NCBI GenBank assembly: GCA_014529385.2
Contig: CM043942.1
Coordinates: 32,859,969-32,923,968 of the forward strand
Direction of reading: 5' to 3'
Source of the DNA: Adiantum capillus-veneris
Lineage: Eukaryota > Streptophyta > Polypodiopsida > Polypodiales > Pteridaceae
DNA length: 64,000 nt
In this document: in pieces, positions 43,211 through 53,520 of the stretch
Layout of the letters: each line of letters starts with the position of its first letter
Position numbering within the stretch: the first letter of the stretch is position 1
Position numbers and translations under genes: made by a program
Notes under the pieces: generated by a model
The model's database searches: none
The model's input: the letters and a program-made list of their open reading frames with translations, nothing else
What the model was told of the DNA's origin: nothing

Positions 43211-43340
43211 CATCAATAATGTAGTGCCATCCGTTGAAGCACACTCCTTATGTTACCCTCTCATTGTACTCCAAATCAATTATGTAGCGCCATCCTTTGA
43301 AGCACACTCCTTGTGCTACCCTTTCATTGTACACTCTTTC
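43211..43340. repeat. Two-unit tandem repeat near the Helentron 3' side
   Basis: Two copies of a ~65 bp unit share AATGTAG(T/C)GCCATCC, TTGAAGCACACTCCTT and CATTGTAC. They lie between the endonuclease remnant and the SDR exons. Subterminal tandem repeats are common in Helentrons. Confidence 0.8.
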
Positions 43341-43437
43341 AATATATTTCAAAGCATTCTAATTTCTACACTCCTCCAATATTTCAAACTATTCACTGCG
43401 TTCCACCAACTTGTATTTATCTCTAGCAGTTCTGCGC

Positions 43438-43442
<5 letters not shown>

Positions 43443-43471
<29 letters not shown>
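43443..43471. repeat. (GA)n tract upstream of the SDR start
   Basis: A GA run of about 29 bases ends roughly 20 bases before ATG 43491, in what would be the 5' untranslated region. Such tracts are frequent in plant leaders. Confidence 0.9.
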
Positions 43472-43476
<5 letters not shown>

Positions 43477-43490
43477 CGCGAGGGGGTGCA

Positions 43491-43594
43491 ATGCTGTCCT
43501 CACCATCACCTCTCTGTTTTTCTGTTCCTGCACCACCTCCTGCACGTCTTTGGTCTCTCAGGGCCTCTCTTGAAGTATGCTTTCTCCACCGTCC

Positions 43595-43634
<40 letters not shown>

Positions 43635-43810
43635 TTGTGTTCTTGGTGTAGGCGGATCGCATAGGAAGGGTGTTTGTTGCCGGTGCGAGCGGAAATACCG
43701 GCAAACGGATAGTCAAGGAACTGTTGGCTGGTGGCTACAAGGTGCGAGCTGGTGTTAGAGACATCGCGGCCGCCTCGAAGGTTTTACCAGCTGATGGTAA
43801 TGTAGAACTA
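43491..43810 (+). CDS. Plastid-type atypical SDR (NAD(P)-binding), first two exons
   Basis: ATG 43491 starts an 84-base exon with a Ser/Pro/Arg-rich, acid-poor N-terminus (MLSSPSPLCFSVPAPPPARL), like a chloroplast transit peptide. A 77-base intron, 43575-43651 (GTATGC...GTGTAG), contains a (GA)n tract. Exon 2, 43652-43810, continues in phase with GRVFVAGASGNTGKR, the GxxGxxG dinucleotide-binding motif of Rossmann reductases, and VRAGVRD. It ends at a GTAAGT donor. Both junctions are phase 0. The closest family I know is the plant plastid SDR group of Arabidopsis At2g34460. Later exons are not found before Copia remnant G and Gypsy F1, so this is either the start of a gene with a large intron or a truncated fragment. 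Confidence 0.72.
43575..43651 (+). other. Short intron with a (GA)n tract
   Basis: The donor GTATGC and acceptor TTGGTGTAG flank 77 bases, about 36 of which are a GA dinucleotide run (43599-43632). Removal joins exons in phase 0 without a stop. Unspliced reading hits TAG at once. Confidence 0.65.
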
Positions 43811-43949
43811 GTAAGTCCGGCTTCCTCACATTAATAGAAGTCATTAGCTGTGTGTCCGCCCAGGAATATTCTGATTGACTGGAAGATAGCATTCTTGATC
43901 TGTGCTTTGCTCGCTAGTAAGCCCTCCAAGCAGTGTTTGCACATTGTTG
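43811..43949. other. Presumed start of a following intron
   Basis: The sequence begins GTAAGTCC and has no recognisable coding segment up to the Copia remnant G. Confidence 0.5.
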
Positions 43950-45000
43950 TTGCTATCAGCTTGTTGTAATCCTACCAAGAGGCACACAAAATGACAACGT
44001 CAGGAGAACAAGGTGGGCAAAACAATGGCCGAAATAGGCCGGAATGAGAACACAAAATAGCACCCACTCCCAATGATTAGCCCCTCGGAGATACTGAAGC
44101 ATTAGCAATTCGCTAACTTTAACACCCTGTCTTGGCTCTTGGTCGGCGGACTGCACAATCATGGAGCTGCTAATTGACATCTGCACTAGAAGCTCATTTG
44201 GCCCGGGCCAACAGAAGACAACAAGACAAGGCATGCCCTTATCTGTCTTCCTTAGAAAGTCTACTGTGTAATTGTAAATTGCACCTGCAAGTTCAACTTT
44301 GGCTGACACATCTGGTAGCAAATCCAATATTCATGTATCCCTAGAGAGTAACCCATATCAACTCGGATATCTCAATCATCTGTGCCGAATCAATTGGAGC
44401 ATAAAGTTGTTTCCTACGAACGTAACCACTGTTGTCTGACACACAAAGTACATCTGGTCTCAAGTGACTTGCATGAGAGTAATCTCTACTTGGTGTGATA
44501 CCCATGACAAGGGATATATAAAACATGGGAGATAAACATTGAGCCTCTCCCATCTGGAGAAGCTCCGTAGCCCCCTCATTTGTGTACAGGAGCCACTGAT
44601 CTGGCTTTGAATATATTTGCACCTTTGTACGGCCTCAGATCGTACATCAAATCATGAGAAGAAGTCACATGCGTAACAACACCAATGCCAATGATCCAAT
44701 CACACGAGTAAAGAAAGTAAACTCCTCCTCCAGATCCCAAGGGATCTCCATTTGCGTAACAAAGGCAGGTGCTCGAGTCATTGATGAAGACTTTGCTTTC
44801 TGCAAAGGACATTTCCTTCGGTAATGACATTTATTACCACAATTATTGCAATGTGTTTGGGCTTTCAAAGCTTCTCACTTTGCAATTGTCTATGAAGGAC
44901 GTTGCTTACTCTGTCCAACCTTTTGGTTTCCTTTCGGTTGAGTCAAAAGATCCCCTTCAAGCTTGGGACTTGGACTGCTTCTCTTGGTCCAAAACCATCA
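43950..45000 (-). mobile_element. Copia remnant G (minus strand)
   Basis: Minus-strand fragments include a zinc knuckle, CNNCGNKCHYRRKC (CX2CX4HX4C), in the frame 44665-44868. WIIGIGVVTHVTSSHDLMYDLR follows, aligning with a Copia protease but with the catalytic DSGA changed to GIGV. Further frames (44341-44622, 43956-44327) keep moderately long openings, but I could not place them in integrase or RT. No LTR or TSD was found. It may lie within an SDR intron. Confidence 0.6.
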
Positions 45001-45194
45001 GCATTGCCTTCACATGCCCCGAGAGTATAGTTTAAGATAATAAAAGACCGCACTCAAGCATTGACATGCTTCCAAGGTGCACCCTTCACCGGTGTGGATG
45101 GCTTCTCTACCTTCTTTGTCACAAAGAATTAGAGATCGTACGAGTCAAACTTCGCTATTATTGTCATCTTCTAGGTACTATATTTGGTACCATC
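45001..45194. other. Short unannotated stretch
   Basis: No feature recognised between remnant G and the F1 LTR. Confidence 0.5.
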
Positions 45195-45759
45195 TGTTGG
45201 GGGACAACAAAAACCCTAATTTTTGTCAGAAACCCTAAAATTCTTGCAAACCCTAATTTTTGCCAAAAACCCTAATTTCCGGAAATCGCGGAGGCGGAAT
45301 ATTTATTTATTTATTATTATTTTTTTATTTGGGAAATTTTGAGCGACGCAAATCTCAGCTTTTCGCTTTGATTTGGGAGAAAGAAAGAGAAAAAGAGAAC
45401 TTGCTTTTTACTGACTCTCATTGAGAGAGAGAGAGAGAGAATCTGCTTTTGCTTTCAAGCTTTTGGGGCTTTGCTTTTGGGCATCCCTTGTAACCTTTAA
45501 ATTAGTGGTGAGGGCCTCACTTCTCAGAGCATCTGGACGCAGAGTCTGAGAGTGAAACCCTAACCGCTCTCTTGTACTTTGATGATTGATTAATACAAAA
45601 AGAAATACCGGAAGGGGCGCCAGTCTTTGGGGCCAATATCTCTAGGCACGGAACTCCGCCGGGCCAGTGCAAATCTATTGTGATCTGTGAATTGTTTTGA
45701 AGTGGGTATTTGGTGCTGATATGGTTGATTCTTGACTTGGAGTGTCCAAGTCTGTTACA
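45195..45759 (+). mobile_element. 5' LTR of F1
   Basis: Starts TGTTGGGGGACAAC and ends CCAAGTCTGTTACA. From the first AAACCCTAAT onward it parallels the 3' LTR. It contains four closely spaced CCCTAA elements, a GA tract and the conserved core AATACCGGAAGGGGCGCC / CAGTCTTTGGGGCC at 45603-45634. Confidence 0.85.
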
Positions 45760-45760
45760 G

Positions 45761-45772
45761 TGGTATCAGAGC
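45761..45772 (+). other. Primer binding site of F1
   Basis: TGGTATCAGAGC, one base after the LTR; the initiator-Met-tRNA site. Confidence 0.95.
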
Positions 45773-45829
45773 ACGGCCGATTTCTCTTCTACGGGAAATC
45801 CGATCCCCGAATTTTTTTCCGCGGCACCT

Positions 45830-47417
45830 ATGGCTTCAGGCAATGATCAGTCGACTCCCTCTGCATCTGGAGATGCGGGCTGGGATCACAACGAAGATTC
45901 AAACAGAGAGTATGGCCCGCCTTGGCCTACTCAGACGGAGCAAAGAGAGATGGAGCGTCGTCAATTGATTGGCGATGCAACAAAGATGATGCTCAAGTTT
46001 GCCAAGGACCCGAAGATGGAAAAATATATGAACCAGACCTCTTTGGAAGAGGTACAAATGGAGTGGCAGAGAACCACAACACCACTCCCGAAACCCGCTC
46101 TCAAGAAACCTTCTGGCTCCAAGAAAATATACGGAGAAGGAACTGGAGAACGTGGTTGATGCACGGATTGCTCAGCTTTTTGACGCGCAAAAGAAAGCCA
46201 AAAAGTACGGCAAAAAGCAGAAGAAAAGCACTGACTTTCCAGGGTTATTTGGGTCGTCAGTCGACTTTTGACAAGGCAAAGAAACAGAAGAAGCGTGTTC
46301 GATTTGAAGGAGTACCCAGTTCTTCTTCTTCTTCTTCTTCTTCTTCTTCTTCTTCTTCTGACAGTTCTTCTAGCTCTTTAGATTCGAGCGAAGAAGACAG
46401 AAAAGGTAAAAAAGCGAAGCAAGAAACAAAGCTTCGGAAAGGAAAGAAAAAGGCAAAGAAGGCTACATCTCGCCCGGAGACTGACAGTTGAAAGTTCTAT
46501 TGAGGACTCGTCTACAGACAGCTCAGATTCCGATGACGGAAAGTTTTATGCGAACAAGAAGAATTTTTTTTACAAAGCTAACCAGTATGACTTTCTCGAA
46601 GATAAAAGCAAGAAAGTCCGAGAGTTTAAGGAAGGTGGCCACTCGATCAAGTTTCAGGATACTCAGATGCTTTGAAGGCTTTGTCTTTTATACAGTAGTT
46701 TGACATTGCTTTCGCGGGAGGACGCTATTCAGAGCACTCCAAGATTCGGAGAGCTGCCTCTTACTTTAAGGGGAATGCTCGTACTTGGTGGTCCACGCTT
46801 CTTTTAAACAAGACTGCGCCAGTTACATGGCTGAAATTTAAGAGGCTTTTTATTTCTTCTTGGATGACGCAAGAGTTTGAACGAGATATACGAGCTGCTT
46901 GGAACCATCTTCGGATGACCAAGAGCGATACAGTAAATACTTACTGTGAAAGATTCTGGAGCTCTTTCTACCCGCCTCTTCATTCAAGAAGATCTTGTTC
47001 AGAGAACAGATTGAACGGTTTACCTTGGGTCTACCTACAGAGATCCGAGATCACTGCTTGGAATAGAAGTCCGCTTCTATTTAGGAGTTGATGAGTCATG
47101 CGAAGCGGGGCTTTGCCATTCACTCTGGCAGTCTGACCTGCCCCACAGATGAGGCCATGACACAACGAGCCGAACAGACTTCTTGGAATGAAAGTAGAAA
47201 GAAAAAGAGCAACCCAGAGAAAAAGGATGCACGACCCAAGCTTACTCCTGAGGAGAGAGCTCTCTTCATTAGAGAGGAGAAGTGCTTTGGATGCGGGGAG
47301 CATGGACATATCTCCGCGAAGTGCCCTAAAAAGGCACAGGAAGAACAGAATGATAAAGACGACGACAGGTCTGAGAGTTCGAGAGCAGCTGAGGAATGTG
47401 GCAGAAAAGTCAGATAG
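45830..47417 (+). pseudogene. F1 gag
   Basis: Starts MASGNDQSTPSASGDAGW at 45830. After about 110 codons a frameshift leads into a poly-Ser stretch encoded by a (TCT)n microsatellite (46318-46359), followed by an acidic/Lys-rich SSEEDRKGKKAK segment. The capsid domain is scattered over frames (FKGNARTWWS, FKRLFISSWM, IRAAWNHLRM and TYCERFWSSF). The knuckle CFGCGEHGHISAKC lies at about 47280-47325 in the frame 47088-47417. At least four frameshifts separate these parts. The F2 copy shows the same order with less damage. Confidence 0.87.
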
Positions 47418-47920
47418 AAAAGCAGAACTGGTGCCACATGGCGTGGGACCTGAACCGAATTAAATGAATGAAAGTACAAACTTTGCCGCTTTTGGGGCAA
47501 AGTGAAGGATCAGGAAGCTCTTTTGAAGGAGCCAAGGCCAACTTCTTTTAACTTGGAATTGGCGGCTCGATTTGGAATTACGCACGACAGACTGACGCCA
47601 GAGGCAGAGGTAGTTCGACTGGCACCCGGATGGGATGTTGCCATTACACCGAGCATTGGCAAACTTCGTTTGCAATGACAGGGGTGTTCAGGGCACGCGA
47701 GTGACGTTCTACTCAGGATCCCTTGGTACCACAAGAACTACGCCGTGGTTGACTATCGGGCCGAGAAAGCGACTTTGATAAATGAAGGGCTTAGAGATTG
47801 TACTTGATGAACTTCAGTTTCTTACTCATTCTTTTGGGAGAGAACTGAACGCTGGATAAAGGTTGAATATGTTTTGACCTGATCAAAATAACGCCAAGAT
47901 TTTTCTCCACACTCATGCCG
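47418..47920 (+). pseudogene. F1 protease remnant, active site deleted
   Basis: Traces of the retropepsin flanks remain (LCRFWGKVKDQEAL on one side, LELAARFGITHDRLTPEAEVV on the other, SDVLLRIPWYH later). The segment coding for the catalytic FFDGGAKANF seen in F2 has lost its centre, so no catalytic Asp remains. Further small deletions occur up to 47860. Confidence 0.82.
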
Positions 47921-49263
47921 ATTGCTTTTCAGAGGGCCTGAAGATCAAACCATTGATCTGATACTTGGAAGCACGCCACCGAATTGGCCACCTTACCGTG
48001 TGAGCCGAGTACAGAATGAAAAGATTATGAACCCAGTGAAAGACCTCTTGGAAAAGGGTCTTGTCCAGCCTAGTACTTCACCGTATTGCTCTCCAGTGTT
48101 GTTGGTTTTGAAGAAAGACGGATCTTGGAGAATGTGCATCGATTATAGCACTCTCAACGAAATCACCATCAAGAACAGATTTCCGATTACTAGGATCGAT
48201 GATATACTCGACAGGTTACAGGGATCCTCGTGCTTTAGCAGGATTGACTTGAAGAGTGTATATCATCAGATCAGGATAGTGCCGGGAGACGCCTACAAGA
48301 CAGATTTTCGGACGACTTTTGGGTTATTTGAGTTTTTGGTAAGCCTTTTGGCTTAACCAATGCTCTTGCGACATTTAACCGGATGATGGACAGGATTTTT
48401 CGAGAGTATAGGCTATTTGTTGGCACTTTCTTTGACGACATCATTGTTTTCTCCAAGAATGAGGCAGAACACAGAGATCATTTGCATCAAATCTTTCAGG
48501 CATTGCGAGATCACACGTTAGTGATTAATGCAAAGAAAAGTGAATTTTTCCTACCAGAGATACATTTTTTGGGACACATTGTGTCAGCAGCAGGAGTGCA
48601 AATGGACCTGGCCAAGATAGAGACTATTCGTGATTGGCCCGATTTGAGGAATGTCCATGAAGTTAGAAGCTTCTTGGGACTGTGTTCGTACTACAGGCGG
48701 TTCATACGAAAGTTTGCAGAGGTTGCTTCCCCTTTGCATACCTTGACACAGAAAGGAGTACCTTTTTCGTGGGGACCCACAAAGGTGACTGCCTTTCGGA
48801 CATTGAAAGAGAAATTGACTATGGGACCTATTTTGACTTTGCCGGACTTGCAGAAGTCATTTGAAGTATATTGTGATGCTTGTGGTCGTAGTCTGGGTGC
48901 GGTCTTGATGCAAGAAGGCCATGTCATAGCTTACGAGAGCCGTTTGTTCTCTAGGCCGGAGATGATAGCACAGATCTATGAGAAAGAGCTTTTGGCGGTT
49001 ATCCATGCTCTTGCTCAGTGGCGGCATTACCTACTCGGAGCGGATTTTACTGTCTTTACAGACCATCAGAGTTTGCGCTACTTCTTGTCACAGAAGCAGC
49101 TTTCGGAAAAGCAGATGCGGTGGGCGAACATCTTGTCACAGTTCCACTTCCAGATTGTCCATGTGCAGGGACAGAAGAATGTGGTGGCAGATGCTTTGTC
49201 TCGGAAACCGTTGGTTCTGGCTATTTTAGCGATACATCATAGGAGCTTCGAGGATATGGTCGA
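47921..49263 (+). pseudogene. F1 reverse transcriptase and RNase H
   Basis: RT is in two frames: 47922-48356 (RPPYRVSRVQNEKI-type start, LVQPSTSPYCSPVLLVLKKDGSWRMCIDY and FSRIDLKSVYHQIRI) and 48383-49294. The latter contains the catalytic FDDIIVFS box, LGHIVSAAGVQMD, FLGLCSYYRRFI and the RNase H domain (CDACGRSLGAVLMQEG, YEKELLAVIHALAQWRHYLLG, TDHQSLRYF and VADALSRKP). A single frameshift near 48345 separates them. The RNase H DEDD residues are present. Confidence 0.9.
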
Positions 49264-49315
49264 TGGTTCTGGCTATTTTAGCGATACATCATAGGAGCTT
49301 CGAGGATATGGTAGA
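49212..49315. repeat. 52 bp tandem duplication inside F1 pol
   Basis: The segment TGGTTCTGGCTATTTTAGCG...ATGGTCGA is repeated head to tail with a period of 52 bp. Because 52 is not a multiple of three it shifts the frame between RNase H and integrase. F2 carries only one copy. Confidence 0.93.
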
Positions 49316-50160
49316 TTTTGCAGATATTTTCACACAGATACGGGATGGGGAGACAGTAGCTGGATACTCCCTTCGGGAAGGCTACTTGATGAAAAAGACT
49401 ATGTTGTGCGTTACACAGCCGTTGAGGGAAAAGGTTATGAATGAATGCCACTGTCCACCTTTTACGGGTCACCGCGGCATTGCTACCACCATGAAAGGGG
49501 TAGAGAGATATTTCTCTTGGCGGAGACTCAAGAAGGATGTGGAAGAGTTTGTGCGCAGTTGCTTGGTATGCCAGAAGGTCAAGTTTGACAGGCATAAGGC
49601 AAAGGGATTGTTACAGCCTTTACCCATACCCACCCACCCCTGGGAAAGTATTGCAATGGATTTCATTTTTGATCTCCCAAGAACACAAAATGATCACGAT
49701 GATTTTCCGGTTACATGGCACGTATGAGACGATTGTCTCCGACAGAGACCCCAGATTTATGAGTTTGTTTTGGAAGGCAATTTGAGAGAACGTTGGCACG
49801 CAGTTGCAGTTCTCGTCATCGTTCCACTTGCAGACTGACGGGCAATCTGAGATTGCCAATTCAGTGATTTTAGATTTATTGAAGTCTTGTATCTCGGATC
49901 AGAAGACTCAATGGAAAAAGAACTTACCTTTGGTGGAATTTGCCTACAATAACACGATACACCCTTCGACGGGGAAGACGCCATGTGAGATTGTTGAAAG
50001 TGCTGCGAAGGTTCCATCCTCCCTGAGCATGAAGATTAGATATTTGAAGCGGATGAATATTCGCGAGATTTGGATACGGCTTTTGCCAAGGTTCGCGAGA
50101 CTTTGCAGGAGTCTCAAGAACGACAGAAAAAGGCAGCGGATCGTCATCGTCGCGACTTGA
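49264..50160 (+). pseudogene. F1 integrase
   Basis: The zinc-binding domain has H-x-GHRGIATTMKGV and CLVCQK. The core has MDFIFDLP, and after a deletion of the KFSKMAHFIP-type segment comes ETIVSDRDPRF. LQTDGQSEIANSV supplies the third acidic residue, then NLPLVEFAYNN and ETPFE-like GKTPCEIV. The deletion and a stop at about 49785 break the domain. Confidence 0.88.
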
Positions 50161-50176
50161 AACTGAAGGAGGATGA

Positions 50177-50593
50177 TTGGGTGCTCTTACTTTTGAGAAG
50201 GCACGCCTAAGAAAGAAAAAGGGAAAGGAGAGGCTTTTTCCAAAGCTTAGTATGCGATACTACGGACCTTTCCAGATCACTGACAAGATAAATGATGTCT
50301 CCTTCCGATTGGAACTGCCAGATACGTGGAGGATTCATAATGCATTGCATGTGAGTCTCTTGAACCCTGTTAAGGGTGATGTGCTTGATGAGCAACCCGA
50401 AGTGGAAGAAAACGAGGAGATCCTCGTTCCTGAACAGATTTTGGCACATAACGATACGAAGAAAGGTAAAGTCCGAAGGCGGTTCTTGGTTTAGTTCAAG
50501 AACTTTCCTGCATTTGATGCGAAGTGGATGGAGGAGGAGGACCTAGCAGATACTGCTCGGATTGTGAAACTTTACCTCGATGTTTTGGTTTAG
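50177..50593 (+). pseudogene. F1 pol C-terminus with chromodomain-like tail
   Basis: [22 protein letters not shown]...[15 protein letters not shown] is the conserved post-integrase module. It is followed by an acidic segment, and after a stop at 50492-50494 by FKNFPAFDAKWMEEEDL, like the chromodomain-related end of plant Gypsy proteins. The frame just before is shifted. Confidence 0.82.
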
Positions 50594-51162
50594 CATAGTC
50601 TACTCCAAATAGAACCCAGAAATTCAGCTTGGCCGGAGATCTGGTGCAGTGGGATGCACAAGAGGGGAGTCACTCCGCTCCCTTGTCAACAGATGCCTCG
50701 ATTTTGATACTAAAGTCACTGATGTCTCTTTGAGCTTCAGGGATACTGAGAGCTAACAGTATTCTGCTGGATGACTTTATGAAATGGAATTCCTGATTAT
50801 GATACTGATTTGTTCTTGACTTCTTGTGAGTGCAGGAACTGATAGACGAAATGACTGTAGCATTTTGGTCTGATTGATCTCGAATAGACATGGTTGCAAT
50901 AGGGGTCGGTCAATCGGACATCGATGAGGTCCCGATTGGACCTAGATGTGATTGCTAGCTACATTGCCGATAAATCATGGTCTAAGATCCGAATGAATGT
51001 TGAATGTCATGTGATGTCCTGTGATGTCGTGTGATGTGACTGTCGATTTTGTACATGTGCTAGACGTGTGTTCCTAGTACGTAGGTACTAACAGTCAGTG
51101 TCTGCTAAGACGGTTTATGGCTTTTGTCGGTTTTGCAGGCGTAATCGCGGTTGATTACAATG

Positions 51163-51179
51163 CTTTCAAGAGGGGGGTA
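51163..51179 (+). other. Polypurine tract of F1
   Basis: TTCAAGAGGGGGGTA precedes the 3' LTR. The same tract is found at 52333-52348 before LTR H. Confidence 0.88.
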
Positions 51180-51755
51180 TGTCACAAAGTGATGACGTGG
51201 CGGAAAGCAGAAACCCTAATTTCTGCCAAAAACCCTAAAATTCATGCAAACCCTAATTTTTGCCAAAAACCCTAATTTCCGAAAATCGCGGAGGCAGAAT
51301 ATTTTTTTTTTAAAATTTATTTATTTATTTGGAAAATTTTGAGCGACGCAAATCTAAGCTTTTCGCTTTGATTTGGGAGAAAGAAAGAGAAAAAGAGAAC
51401 TTGCTTTTTACTGACTCTCATTGAGAGAGAAAGAGACTCTGCTTTTGCTTTCAAGCTTCTGGGGCTTTGCTTTTGGGCATCCCTTGTAACCTTTAAATTA
51501 GTGGTGAGGGCCTCACTTCTCAGAGCATCTGGACGCAGAGTCTGAGAGTGAAACCCTAACCGCTCTCTTGTACTTTGATGATTGATTAATACAAAAAGAA
51601 ATACCGAAAGGGGCGCCAGTCTTTGGGGCCAATATCTCTAGGCACGGAACTTCGCCGGGCTAGTGCAAATCTATTGTGATCTGTGAATTGTTTTGAAGTG
51701 GTTATTTGGTGCTGTAGCGGTTGATTCTTGACTTGGAGTGTCTAAGTTTGTTACA
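51180..51755 (+). mobile_element. 3' LTR of F1
   Basis: 576 bp, beginning TGTCACAAAGTGATGACGTGG and ending AAGTTTGTTACA. It carries several CCCTAA elements after a TGACGTGG motif and the core at about 51599-51630. Confidence 0.92.
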
Positions 51756-52348
51756 CAGGTGGCTGTGGGAAACCACCCTTTGCTCACTTTTTCTACCTAA
51801 TGAATATAGGGAGAGAGAGTGAGAGAGTTGACTTCACTCTCTCACTTTCCTCTCCACTAACCCAACTCCCTCTGTGTAGCTTCTCCATCCCCTTCCCCCT
51901 TCTCCTTCCCTCTCTTGCACTCATTGCACGGGATCCCCGATCCCTTGGTGAAGTTCACCACCTATGGATGTAAAGTGGATGGAAGAGTGTGAAATGCTAG
52001 AGTCATCGAATGTATTGCAGCTTTAACCTGAGGCCTTTGGGTTACAATCTACATATGCCCCAACTCAACATGTTCAAAGGAGGGGTAATGATGGAGCTAG
52101 CACATCAAATGTACATATTGATTCAATGCAATAGAAGTGGACAGTGTTCATCAAATGTTAAAAGGGATTATGCTCACTTCTAACTAGATGAAATGACAAA
52201 AGTATGAAGGCCTCATTAAGTCATTTGTATCTATGTTTCATGATCTTTCTTGCGAATACATGGGATGATAAGATAATCACACTAAATCATCTATGGCATG
52301 TATATTTGGCATGCAATCAAGGAGGTTTGCGATTTCAAGAGGGGGGTA
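51756..52348. mobile_element. 3' untranslated part of element H
   Basis: No coding region. It ends with the polypurine tract TTTCAAGAGGGGGGTA directly before LTR H, so it is read as the tail of a Gypsy element whose coding part is missing on the left. Confidence 0.55.
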
Positions 52349-53520
52349 TGTCACGAGGTTGTGGAAACCACTAACCTTAGTTGTTGGTTTCTTTCCCTTG
52401 ATTTTTATTTAATTTTGGGACTCTCTTTTTGAAGTCACAAATGACCGGACATTGTGTGGCCAGTGTGAAACAGCCAATTGCTGAAAGTTTCACCCGAAGT
52501 CGGGAAGGGCAGGTCGCCATGAGATGGTTGGGCCAGTCGGCACTAATATCAAAGCAATAAAAGGGTGTCTATTCTCAGTTCAAAGTCATTTAGGCCCCCT
52601 TGCTACACTTATAAGTCGGTGGGTACTAGGAAATTAACTCAAAAGAGGCAAAGTGGACACATGGCAGCTCCTGAGCAGTTTTCCCAGCTTGCATGAAGAG
52701 GGGGCGCCCATTTCAAGAGGGGAGGCGGATTTTGAGTAATGAAGAGACTACAGTGGGTGGGTGATTAGTGGGTGTAGGTTTTACAACTTAAATGGAACGT
52801 TTGCCTTCTCCCTTGTCTTATGTAGCGTGATGATTCCCCTCTAGTGCATCTCTCTCCCCCTTTGAATACAGAAACGTGATGCCCTGCTCAAGGGCTTTTC
52901 ATTTTTATGTACAGTTTTGTGGGTTCATGCGTCCGATTCAAAGGGAAAGTAGCCCTACAGGTGCGGGAGGTCAAGGGCTTGCTACGGATGCGACCGGCAT
53001 GCGAAACGGAGCCCAAAACAGAAAAATACAGCCTGCTGTGTATTTTTGCAGGTTTAGGGTTTTAACCCTAATTGATCCCTATACCCCCGGAGCTTCGGGG
53101 AAGCGAGGGGATCGTTATATAGGTGTTCTGCTGCATTTTTTGGGGCAGAAAACAGAGATTTCAGCGTGCTGCAGATTCTTGCCAGGTTTGGGAAAGTGTC
53201 CATATGCGCCAGGAAAGTCACCTTTGGCATGGGGATTTTGTCTGTGAAGCCTCCTACTGCAGATATGTTGCTGAAATCGGGCTAGAGTAGGCCATTTTCA
53301 GCCCGGTAAAAGCGGGACAGCTCATAGGAACTCGCAGGTTTTCTCTCAAGGTTTATAAGAATAAAGAAATACCGAAAGGGGTGCCAGTCTTTGGGGCCTA
53401 CAGGGTGTCACTGTCTGCTTGGTAGCGCTCTAGTTGCCAAGCCGTGCTTTGTGTGAAGTGTTCATAGTCACATATTATTTTGCGAAGTTTCTTTGTGTCG
53501 TAAAGTTCAAGTAAAGTTAT
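52349..53520 (+). mobile_element. LTR of Gypsy family H
   Basis: Starts TGTCACGAGGTTGTGG right after a polypurine tract identical to that of F1. It contains the core AAATACCGAAAGGGG(T)GCCAGTCTTTGGGGCC at 53364-53398. Apart from that it shows little similarity to F. The right end is not fixed; no primer site follows. Open frames inside (such as 52876-53247) have no recognisable product. Confidence 0.6.

Larger units (their letters stand above)
39900..43340 (+). mobile_element. Helentron-type Helitron (decayed)
   Basis: A rolling-circle transposon remnant with one long plus-strand coding region. It holds a Rep/helicase-like part, a Pif1-family helicase and a C-terminal endonuclease/exonuclease/phosphatase-like domain that follows without an intervening gene. 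That order is the hallmark of Helentrons, as opposed to canonical plant Helitrons. Many stops and frameshifts are present. Termini were not identified; the limits given are those of recognisable sequence. It ends shortly before the SDR exons. Confidence 0.8.
45195..51755 (+). mobile_element. Ty3/Gypsy element F1
   Basis: 6.56 kb with LTRs at both ends, primer site, gag, protease remnant, RT, RNase H, integrase, chromodomain-like tail and a polypurine tract before the 3' LTR. The domain order, with integrase after RNase H, is that of Ty3/Gypsy. Frameshifts and small deletions disable it. The bases flanking the LTRs (CCATC left, CAGGT right) do not match, and the first ~30 bp of the two LTRs differ, so the left end may have recombined. 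Confidence 0.92.

Noticed and set aside
43411-43758. 115-codon frame overlapping the SDR exons
   Set aside because: It reads through two GA tracts in a different frame and does not contain the Rossmann motif; the spliced model explains the sequence better.
51756-51760. CAGGT as target duplication of F1
   Set aside because: The left flank is CCATC; no match within a few bases.
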